NCBI RefSeq assembly: GCF_036452155.1
Contig: NZ_JAWJZY010000014.1
Source: Sorlinia euscelidii
GTDB taxonomy: Bacteria > Pseudomonadota > Alphaproteobacteria > Acetobacterales > Acetobacteraceae
Reading direction: 5' to 3' (one strand)
Length of the DNA stretch: 7,770 nucleotides
Shown here: positions 1-6,736 of the stretch, piece after piece
Layout: each line of letters starts with the position of its first letter
Position numbering within the stretch: the first letter of the stretch is position 1
The notes under the pieces: generated by a model
Told to the model about the DNA's origin: nothing
Database searches by the model: none
Seen by the model: the letters and a program-made list of their open reading frames with translations, nothing else
Made by a program: the position numbers and the translations under genes

Positions 1-1493
1 CATCGTCCCAAACCATGGACGCCGGACCAGTATCGTATGCCCCAACAAGGGGGTGAGGCCGGTGTCACAAGTCGCACGACGCAGGACCCGGCGGCGGCAA
101 GTTGGTGGGGCCTCTTCAACGACCCTGAATTATCGTCCCTGCAATCACGCCTCGCATCGCAAAAACCTCTATATCCAGCGCGCCACGACGCAACTGGCGC
201 AAAGCCGTGCCCAGCTTATGATTGCGGGCGCTGGTCGCTACCCGTCTCTCAGCGCGATGGGCAGTTATCAGCGCTCCCAATATAGTACGAAGTTTTTCCA
301 GAGGCCTTTCCCAGATCGGTCAGAACAGCAAAGACTCGCTCGGCGCGCAGAATGCGACCCTTCTTGACCAGAGCATTGGTAATGTTGTCGTGCCGCAGCT
401 CAATCAATGGCGGACCGGGATCGACGCGCAATATGAGCTGGATTTGTGGGGCCGGGTCGCGCGGCAGTATGAGTCCGCCAAAGCCATGTTGCAGGCGACG
501 GATGAGCAGAGGCGTTCCGTCATCATCGCGCAACAGGCCGATCTGGCCTATGATTACCTTGCCCTACGTGGCTTGCAGGAACAATTGCGCATCCTGAAGG
601 AAAACCGTGCCACCGCGCAACGGACGTTGGACCTCGCGCGGGAGCGTCAGCATGTCGGGCTGGTGACAGAGTTGGACGTCACATCGGCTCAGCGGCAACT
701 TGATACGACGACAGCGCAGATTGCCCAGATGGAGCAGCGCGTCACGCAGCAGATCAACGCCATCAATCTGTTACTGGGTCTGCCACCGGGCTCCCTCGAT
801 GATGAGTTGCAGCGCACGGCGGGCATCCCGGTCGTGCCGCCGCGCGTGCCCGTCGGGCTTCCGTCTGATCTTGTGCGGCGTCGCCCTGATATCCGGCAGG
901 CTGAAGCGCAACTTCATGCGGCGGTCGCCAATATTGCGGAGGCCGAGGCGGAGTTCTATCCGAAAGTCACCATCAGCGCCGATTTCGGACTTCAGACCCT
1001 GTCCTTCCGTGATCTCGGCTTCTGGAATGCGCGGGCATGGAATGTCGGCCCGTCCATTTCCCTGCCGATCTTCCAGGGTGGGCGCCTGCGCGGCAATCTG
1101 ATGCTGACCAAATATGCTGAACAGACAGCGGCCATCACTTATCGCCAGACAGTGCTGGGCGCATGGCGGGATGTCGATAATGCGCTCGTGGCCTATCGTG
1201 ATGAGCAGAAGCGCCATCAGGGCCTCGTCTCAGCTGCATCAGCGGCGCGTCGCGCGCTTGACCTGGCGAAAGATCAATATCGATCCGGTCTCGTCACTTA
1301 TCTGGATGTGCTCTCCGCTCAGCAGGCGCTTCTGGATGCTGAGATGCAGGTCGCGGACAGTTCCATGACGGTCGCGGCCAATCTCGCGCGCCTATATAAT
1401 GCACTCGGCGGTGGCTGGGAGAATATCGCGCCGGAAGAAGCGGCGAAATCCGCTTTGACTCCAAAAACTTACGACAAACTCACTTCGAGGTGA
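1..1493 (+). CDS. RND efflux system outer membrane lipoprotein, NodT/OprM family (5' partial, two frameshifts)
   Basis: This is the outer-membrane channel of a tripartite RND-type pump: a trimeric TolC-like barrel and periplasmic tunnel, normally lipid-anchored, that takes substrates from an inner-membrane transporter through a periplasmic adaptor. The frame is open from base 1, beginning HRPKPWTP, which in this family follows a VGPDY-like stretch just after the lipobox cysteine; signal peptide and cysteine are therefore off-window. WWGLFNDPEL (from about base 100) and AQSRAQLMIAGAGRYPS open the first OEP repeat. RRRPDIRQAEAQL, AEFYPKV, LPIFQGGRLRGNL and SGLVTYLDVLSAQQALLDAE mark the second. 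Two extra bases split it: in the A run at 161-165 (frame 1 to 2) and the T run at 294-298 (frame 2 to 3). Removing one base from each gives 496 codons plus stop, about the expected mature length. The adaptor and transporter genes would lie to the left. The family is certain; the drug or substrate cannot be told. Confidence 0.93.
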
Positions 1494-1566
1494 TGGGGCT
1501 TGATCTTGCGCAAGTTAACGCGCGTTATAGCATGAGAAGAGGTAGCGACACATAATATCCCACATA

Positions 1567-1572
1567 GAGGAG
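1567..1572 (+). promoter_or_regulatory. Ribosome binding site of zwf
   Basis: GAGGAG lies 7 bases before the ATG at 1580 and supports that start. The 86-base gap after the efflux gene (1494-1579) holds no convincing hairpin terminator. TTGATC (1500-1505) and GTTATA (1524-1529), 18 bases apart, are only a weak promoter candidate. Confidence 0.7.
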
Positions 1573-1579
1573 ACGGTTT

Positions 1580-3087
1580 ATGACCGGTCAGACGAAGTCT
1601 TCCACGTCCAAGGCGGATGTGCCACGTCGCGCACCGGATTGCACCCTTGTTATCTTCGGTGGTGGGGGTGATCTGACGAAACGCCTCCTCGTGCCGTCAC
1701 TTTACGATCTGGCGGCAATGGACGTTCTATCGCGAAAATTCCGCATCGTCGTCGTGGATCGAACGGAGATGACGCCGGAAGCGTGGTCAGCACATCTTTT
1801 CGACGAGATTTCCGCTTTTGCCAAGGATAAGGCGGGAGAATTCGCCCATGGGCGCCTTGATAAGAGCGTCTGGCAGAAAATGATGAAAAATGTCGAATTT
1901 CTGGCAGGCGACATCACGGAGCCGGAAATTTATCAGCGCGTTGCCGGGTCGCTGGGCAATGATTCCGCCATTTTCTATTTCGCGGTCGCCGCTCAGTTCT
2001 TTGGGACGATTTTGAAGAGTCTCGGTAAGCGAAGCTGTTCGAGGAGGATGGTTTTTTCCGCCGCGTCATTATTGAAAAGCCCTTCGGCCACAATCTGGCC
2101 TCAGCCAAGGCGCTGAACAAGGTGGCGCTGGCCCATGCGCGTGAGGATCAGATCTACCGTATTGACCATTTCTTCGGTAAGGAAGCCGTCCAAAGTATGA
2201 TGGCCATCCGGTTCGCCAATACATTATTTGAGCCTCTCTGGCGGCAGGAATATATTGACCACGTCCAGATCACAGCGGCCGAAACGATCGGCGTCGAAAA
2301 ACGCGGGAAGTTCTATGAGGGCACTGGCGCACTGCGCGACATGGTGCCCAATCACCTTTTTGTCCTCCTGAGCATCACGGGTATGGCGCCGCCCAGTTCC
2401 CTCGCAGCGGAAGTCGTCCGGTCAGAAAAAACGCGTCTGCTTGATGCTATTCGTCCCATCAAGGTCAAGGATTTTGTCGTTGCGCAGTATCGGGCGGGGA
2501 AGATTGGGGGTGAGAAGCGGCTGGCTTACCGGAGCGAGCCGAATGTTGACCCGAAGAGTGACGTTGAGACTTACGCAGCGCTGAAACTCCACATTGATAA
2601 TTGGCGTTGGGCGGGTGTCCCGTTTTACCTCCGCACGGGCAAGCGCCTCGCCGCGCGGAAGACGGAGGTTGCGGTCGTTTTTCAAAAAGACACCGTACCA
2701 GCTTTTCAAACAGGGTTCTGCGGATTCAATGCCCAATGTCATCCGGTTCCAGCTTGACCGATCCGGGGCCTGGCCATGCATTTCATGGTGAAGGAGCCGG
2801 GTCTGGAGGAGGTCGCTACACCGGTGCAGAACACCTTCCGTTATGATGATTTTTTCAAAAGTCGCGCCAATGTTGGTTATGAAGCGTTGCTTTATGACTG
2901 CATGCACGGTGACCAGATGTTGTTCCAGTCCGCTGCCACGATCGAAGCGGGCTGGGCAGCATTGGAGGGCGTCAATCCGCCCAAAAATCGGAAGCTCTGC
3001 TTCTACGCCGCGGGTGATCAGGGACCGAAGGAAGCGGATCAGCTTCTTGAAAGGGACGGGAGGTCGTGGCTTCCGCTCATTGACTGA
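1580..3087 (+). CDS. zwf: Glucose-6-phosphate 1-dehydrogenase (three frameshifts)
   Basis: It oxidises glucose 6-phosphate to 6-phosphogluconolactone in the cytoplasm with reduction of NAD(P)+, the entry step of the oxidative pentose phosphate (and Entner-Doudoroff) route. The Rossmann loop near residue 30 reads FGGGGDLTKR, with Gly where the common motif GASGDL has Ser. IIEKPFGHNLASAK follows, and the active-site signature RIDHFFGKEAVQ is at 2158-2193 with its His and Lys present. YIDHVQITAAET, GALRDMVPNHL and FYLRTGKRL are also conserved, and the protein ends RDGRSWLPLID. Three single-base shifts split it: one base missing near 2028-2031 (frame 2 to 1), one extra in the T5/A5 runs at 2678-2688 (frame 1 to 2), and one missing near 2756-2764 (frame 2 to 1). 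Correcting them gives exactly 503 codons including stop, the usual size. No 6-phosphogluconolactonase gene follows; a GH15 gene starts 48 bases downstream, so co-transcription is likely. As written, the sequence would not give active enzyme. Confidence 0.95.
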
Positions 3088-3122
3088 ACCCAACGACAAG
3101 CGCTGGGACGCTGTTTCATAAT

Positions 3123-3128
3123 AGGGGG
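3123..3128 (+). promoter_or_regulatory. Ribosome binding site of the GH15 gene
   Basis: AGGGGG is 7 bases before the ATG at 3136 and selects this start over the ATG two codons later. The 48-base zwf-GH15 gap has no terminator-like hairpin that I can see, which fits one transcript. Confidence 0.65.
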
Positions 3129-3135
3129 TCGCATC

Positions 3136-4048
3136 ATGGCTATGGCGATCGAAGACCACGCTGTCATTGGAGATCTGCGCACGGCGGCGCTGGTCGCCCT
3201 TGACGGGTCCATTGATTTCATGTGCTGGCCGCGATTTGACAGCCCAAGTGTCTTTGCACATTTGCTGGAGGAGAAAGCCGGTAGCTTCACTCTGAAGCCG
3301 GTCCTGAAAGATGGGTCTTATCGTCAGGCTTACATGCCGGATACGAATATCATCCTCACGCGGGTCTTATCCTCCAGCGGCGTCAGTGAGATTTCGGACT
3401 TCATGGTGCCGGCCCCGATTTCACAGACGCAACGTCTGATACGGCGCGTAAAAGCGATACGCGGTGGGATCAGGTTCGACATGCGTTGCGCCCCGCGCTT
3501 CATTACGCGCGCACCGGCCATAAAGTGCACCAATTATCGTCGCATGTGGTGATTTTCGAACCGGACGATCCGCTCTTCCCACGATTGCGATTGTGCTCGA
3601 CTGTTAAATTGATTGTTAAAGGCAATGACGTCGTGGCCGAGTTCGGCCTTGAATTCGATAAGGTCGCGTTTTTCTCATTGGATGGGGAAACGCATAAGAG
3701 AATTTCTGTGAAGATGATGCCATGCTCGTCTCACTCTTCAAAGAAACGGATAGTTACTGGCGTGATTGGGTGGCACGCTCAGACTACCATGGTCGATGGC
3801 ATGATCAGATCATCCGTTCCACGCTGGCGCTCAAGCTTCTGACTTCGCACGAATTGGGGTCAATGGTTGCGGCGGCGACGTTCGGGCTTCCGGAAGATGT
3901 CGGCGGTGAACGGAATTGGGATTACCGTTATTGCTGGATCCGCGACTCGTCCTTTATGGTCTATGCCTTTATGCAGACAGGCCATAAGGAGGAGGCGACG
4001 GCTTTCATCCGATGGGTACATGCGCGGCGGGTCGCGGCGCATCCGTGA
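3136..4048 (+). pseudogene. Glycoside hydrolase family 15 (glucoamylase/trehalase-like), N-terminal half only, two frameshifts
   Basis: GH15 enzymes hydrolyse alpha-glucosidic bonds (glucoamylase, glucodextranase, some trehalases) by inversion, using two glutamates in the C-terminal (alpha/alpha)6 barrel. The N-terminal beta-domain signature is clear: IEDHAVIGDLRTAALVALDG followed by SIDFMCWPRFDSPSVF. The barrel begins with YHGRWHDQIIRSTLALKLL and ERNWDYRYCWIRDSSFMVYA (about 3911-3967). One base is missing near 3499-3501 (frame 1 to 3, within RF-HYARTGHK) and one near 3708-3710 (frame 3 to 2, within ISV-EDDAML). After AFIRWV (about 4018) the family similarity ends, and the frame stops by chance at 4046-4048. 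That leaves about 300 of the roughly 600 residues expected, without the region that carries the catalytic acid and base (inference from the family). Unlike the frameshifts, a single-base error cannot explain this loss. If the break is real, the protein is inactive. Substrate cannot be decided; proximity to zwf suggests glucose supply. Confidence 0.85.
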
Positions 4049-5741
4049 CCTATAAGGCGACGATCGACGTTAATCAGGCCCTCAAATACGCCATCGACGC
4101 GATCGCCAAAGCCCATCCTGCGGATGCCGCTGCGATCAAGGACCTCAGCCACTGGTATCTGACGGGTGTCTATTATGGTATCGAGAGTAACGGAACCGGG
4201 CTCGCGACCGATAAGTCGGGAACATTGACGGTCGCGAACCCTCAATTGACCTATGACAATTCCAGATCCTTAAATTATTCCGACCTCAGCTCAACGGGGC
4301 GGTCACTTACCCTGACGCCCGAAACAACAGGTGGTGCCGTGTCTAACGTTGTCATCCCTGGCAACAGGTCAACATCATCGTTGAAAATGTCGGCACTGAT
4401 GCGCTCGGGTGCCATTATTAACGACTACGCCAAAAGCATTGCGCAATATGCTTCGGCCAATACGCTTCAGGCCTCTGTCCTCTCAACAGGTGACAATACT
4501 GGCTCGGGCACGGCAAATGCCCCGGCTGAAGGCATCATCACGGATGCCGGCTCCTATAAACTCAACGGAAATTACGCCTATTTATTCGTCGGCACGATGA
4601 GTGGGACATCGCCAACCGGGCGCGTCACGATCGACGGCACCGCGAACACCGCGCAATATGTCCGTCTCATTTCAGACAGCGCTTACGGGATTGACGCCAA
4701 ATTCGGCAATGTCGGCGGCCAGATCGCCGCAAGGGCGGGTGACAACAATATCGATGTTTCCGGGTCCCGGCAGAATTGGGACATCGTGACAGGTGACGGC
4801 ATAATACGATCACCGGCGGCGCCGGCACGAATATGATCAAAGGCGGCAAGGGCCGAAGCGTCTTCAACCTTGGCGGTTCTAACAATTACATTCGGTCGGA
4901 AGGTCAGGATACGATTAATGGCGTGCAGGGGGCTATCGACACTGTCAGTTTGATCGGTGGCGGGCCACAGCGACGCTTTATACCAATGCCGCCGTCGTCG
5001 ATCTTTCAACGAATAATACCATCCGCGTCGCCGATAACAGCACGGTTTTCGGTGGGACAGCCTCTAGAATCATGGTGACAAGCGGCGATGCGACGGTCGT
5101 TGGCGCGGTCAGGGATACGATTTCCGCGGCGGGCAATCTGACCGTTACGCACGGCGCCGATCTCAACCTTTCCGTGGCAGGCAATTTGACATTCATCGCC
5201 GGCACGGGCCAATCAACAGTCTCGTCAGGCGGTGGGACAGTCTGGGGTGCTCAGGGTCTCAACCTAAACACTCAGCTCAAATTTCGGCTCATTATTCACC
5301 GCGAACCAGCCGCATGCCATAGGAGATCAATATGTCGACGCATCCCGCTCGAACGCGTCCATGTCGTTCTGGACAGGCGCCGGCAATCAAACAATCGTTG
5401 GCGGGACGGGGTCGGACAGTTTCTACTTCGGCACCGCGTTCAAAGGCGTCAATACGAGCCACGTCGCCGCAACCGTCACCGGAGGAACCGGCGCCGGCAA
5501 CAAATTCGGGATGCTTGTCAACCACACGGCGGGCGACTTCTACATCACCGACTTCCGCGCCGCGAACAACCAGTTTTTCCTTTATTCCTATCATCCGGCG
5601 AATGCGACAGAGGCTGCGCAAAAACTCCTAGATGCGGCGACGATTTCAGGCGGTAACACGTCGATTCTGGTTGACGGCAATGCGCGCGTCACCTTCCTCG
5701 GCGTCACCGACCTCAAATTGACGGATTTCTCCATTTCCTGA
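4012..5741 (+). CDS. Beta-strand-rich secreted protein with RTX-like calcium-binding motifs (N-terminus uncertain, three frameshifts)
   Basis: I do not recognise the protein as a whole. The first 260 or so residues (from about VTYKATIDVNQALKYAI) are Ser/Thr/Asn/Gly-rich and match no family I can name. From about 4790 glycine-rich turns appear: TITGGAGTNMIKGGKG, NLGGSNNYIRSEGQDTI, then a run of short beta-strand-like units (RDTISAAGNLTVTHGADLNL, SVAGNLTFIAGTG). WTGAGNQTIVGGTGSDSFYF (5370-5429) resembles an RTX nonapeptide pair. The end, SGGNTSILVDGNARVTFLGV, resembles tails of RTX-like calcium-binding proteins, suggesting type I or similar export. Shifts: one base missing near 4799-4801 (frame 1 to 3), one missing near 4961-4964 (frame 3 to 2), one extra in the AAA at about 5279-5281 (frame 2 to 3). 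Corrected span from 4012 is 577 codons including stop. The ATG at 4012 lies inside the GH15 frame with no ribosome site or signal peptide, so it is a placeholder and the true N-terminus is probably lost. Adhesin, matrix protein or enzyme tail are all possible. Confidence 0.6.
4023..4039. repeat. Short direct repeat at the GH15/RTX-like junction
   Basis: CGCGGCG occurs at 4023-4029 and again at 4033-4039, separated by GGT. It sits exactly where GH15 similarity ends and the unrelated frame begins. Short repeats like this can mark a deletion or join point, but in GC-rich DNA they also arise by chance. Confidence 0.45.
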
Positions 5742-5751
5742 AATTCCGAGA

Positions 5752-5778
5752 CGGGCGGACGATTGCTTTATCCGCCCG
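5752..5778. terminator. Hairpin between converging genes, possible bidirectional terminator
   Basis: CGGGCGGA (5752-5759) pairs perfectly with TCCGCCCG (5771-5778) around an 11-base loop. It starts 10 bases after the stop of the RTX-like gene and lies about 35 bases past the stop of the converging histidine phosphatase gene, the right place for a shared terminator. No T run follows on either strand, so intrinsic termination would be weak; it could instead protect transcript ends. Confidence 0.5.
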
Positions 5779-5813
5779 CTCCATATCCAGGCTCGGCAAC
5801 CTCAAAGTCAGTG

Positions 5814-6476
5814 TCAGCCCGGATTTTGGATCTCATTAGACGTCACAAGCCGCCAGGCACCCTCAATATGTTCTATGATCGTCACAGACAGGTTCTGAAT
5901 ACAGAAATGCAGAGCAGTCTCAGGATGAAGTTTCAGCGCATGGGCGATCGCGCACGAATAGCGCCGCCATGACTGACAATGACGATATCTTTACCCTCAT
6001 GACTTTCCGAAAGCTCGTCAAGAGCATGCCCGACACGGGCGCAGACATCCAGCATGCTCTCACCTTCAGGCGGGCACTCAGTTGCGGAAAGGGACCAGAA
6101 TGGATGCGGCTTCTGTTGCAGTTGCTGGGGGACATCTTCCAGCAGAAGATCCTGCCAGTTACCTAGCGACTGCTCAATAAACCGCCCTCAATCGACACAT
6201 CCCGCGCGCCGTAACCATTATCAAATATAGCCTGTGCCGTGTTACGCGCGCGACTCAGGGGCGAGCTGAACCAGACGGCGTTTTTCGGGAGGCGCCGGGC
6301 GAGGCGGGCATAATAGGCCTTTTGGCCCTCAAGGTGCTCAGGGCACAGCGCCACATCAATCGTGCCGTAAAGTTTACGGCGCGCCGCCTGGTCAACAATC
6401 GCGTGACGAATCAGCCAAAATCGCGTCGGCCCTCCGCCAGATCGAAAGCATCAAGAAAATGTCCATGCGATGTCAT
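5814..6476 (-). CDS. Histidine phosphatase family protein (phosphoglycerate mutase-like), three frameshifts
   Basis: Members transfer a phosphate through a phospho-histidine in a two-histidine pocket. Reading the minus strand from 6476, the protein begins MTSHGHFLDAFDLAEGRRDF. Then comes LIRHAIVD, with the nucleophile Arg-His at 6403-6408 (RHA rather than the commoner RHG). It continues with SSPLSRARNTAQ (second pocket Arg), LEQSLGNWQD, CPPEGESMLD, and IVSHGGAIRA with the second catalytic His at 5969-5971, ending TSNEIQNPG. One base is missing at each of three places: the A run at 6417-6420 (just before WLIRH), near 6176-6178, and near 5948-5953. Corrected length is 222 codons including stop, normal for the family. 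An in-frame TGA just upstream makes the ATG at 6476 the first possible start; no strong ribosome site precedes it. All catalytic residues are intact. Substrate cannot be assigned: a CobC-like alpha-ribazole phosphatase, a sugar-phosphate phosphatase and others share these motifs, and no cobalamin genes are nearby. Confidence 0.88.
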
Positions 6477-6564
6477 GATGCGGCATCAAAATCGTGAAGA
6501 AAAATATGTCACGAACACAATTAAAAAGGTGCAACTCATTTAACGAATCCATAATGTGTGTATA

Positions 6565-6636
6565 TTAAGCGTCTGTTGACGACGTAATAAACGCGTTGGC
6601 GTTCTGCGCAAGGGTATCCGTTTTGTCGATTGCCAT
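6565..6636 (-). CDS. Small ORF, 23 codons, strong ribosome binding site; function unknown
   Basis: From the ATG at 6636 (minus strand) it reads MAIDKTDTLAQNANAFITSS then TDA and TAA. GGAGGG stands 5 bases before the start, the best Shine-Dalgarno match in the window, which is the main reason to list it. The peptide is hydrophilic, has no membrane segment or cysteine, and resembles nothing I know. It lies 88 bases upstream of the histidine phosphatase start on the same strand, so it could be a leader peptide, an independent small protein, or the first codons of a longer gene cut off by an indel like those in every other gene here. Reading the other two frames past the stop gives only short, unconvincing extensions. 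Confidence 0.4.
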   Translation of the reverse strand: MAIDKTDTLAQNANAFITSSTDA

Positions 6637-6641
6637 GTTCA

Positions 6642-6647
6642 CCCTCC
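6642..6647 (-). promoter_or_regulatory. Ribosome binding site of the 23-codon ORF
   Basis: On the minus strand GGAGGG is followed by TGAAC and ATG. It is a near-complete anti-16S match at good spacing in otherwise non-coding DNA. Confidence 0.5.
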
Positions 6648-6701
6648 ATTTGGGCGGTGGCGCGGGAACGCGTCTGAAACGGGCCTCCGGGCGGTCAGGG
6701 C

Positions 6702-6715
6702 ATTGTTCTAACAAT
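6702..6715. promoter_or_regulatory. 14-bp palindrome, candidate operator upstream of rfbB
   Basis: ATTGTT-CT-AACAAT is a perfect inverted repeat with 6-base arms and a 2-base centre. It ends 21 bases before the proposed rfbB start and overlaps an AATAAT hexamer. Position and symmetry suit a dimeric repressor site, but no regulator is encoded in the window and the arms are short. Confidence 0.3.
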
Positions 6716-6736
6716 AATCGTTTCGCGGGAAAGAAT

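Larger units (their letters stand above)
6477..6736. other. Divergent intergenic region between the histidine phosphatase gene and rfbB
   Basis: The left third (about 6485-6570) is clearly AT-richer than the rest of the window, as expected for promoters of a divergent pair. It contains the 23-codon minus-strand ORF and the 14-bp palindrome listed separately. I find no -35/-10 pair with good spacing on either strand. The closest element is AATAAT at 6713-6718, overlapping the palindrome upstream of rfbB. A plus-strand frame is open through part of this region from 6596 into rfbB, but its sequence before about 6737 does not look like protein. Confidence 0.4.

Noticed and set aside
771..1217. 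Minus-strand frame of 148 codons
   Set aside because: It is antisense to the well-supported second half of the efflux lipoprotein and is explained as a shadow of its codon bias.
1506..1519. Adjacent palindromes TTGCGCAA and GTTAAC between the efflux gene and zwf
   Set aside because: Both are short and perfectly symmetric only over 8 and 6 bases, with no stem-loop or T run, so neither a terminator nor an operator can be supported.
2422..3261. Long open frame (279 codons) on the minus strand
   Set aside because: It lies antisense to zwf and the GH15 start, both with clear motifs in plus-strand frames. Its translation shows no family features and it has no ribosome site.
4012..4050. Insertion sequence or site-specific recombination at the GH15 break
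   Set aside because: No transposase or integrase frame, no terminal inverted repeats and no attachment-site-like repeat beyond a 7-bp GC-rich duplication are present.
6596..6736. N-terminal extension of rfbB from the ATG at 6596
   Set aside because: The frame is open, but its translation is not protein-like, homologues start right before the TGGxGFIG loop, and it would overlap the minus-strand small ORF and the palindrome.
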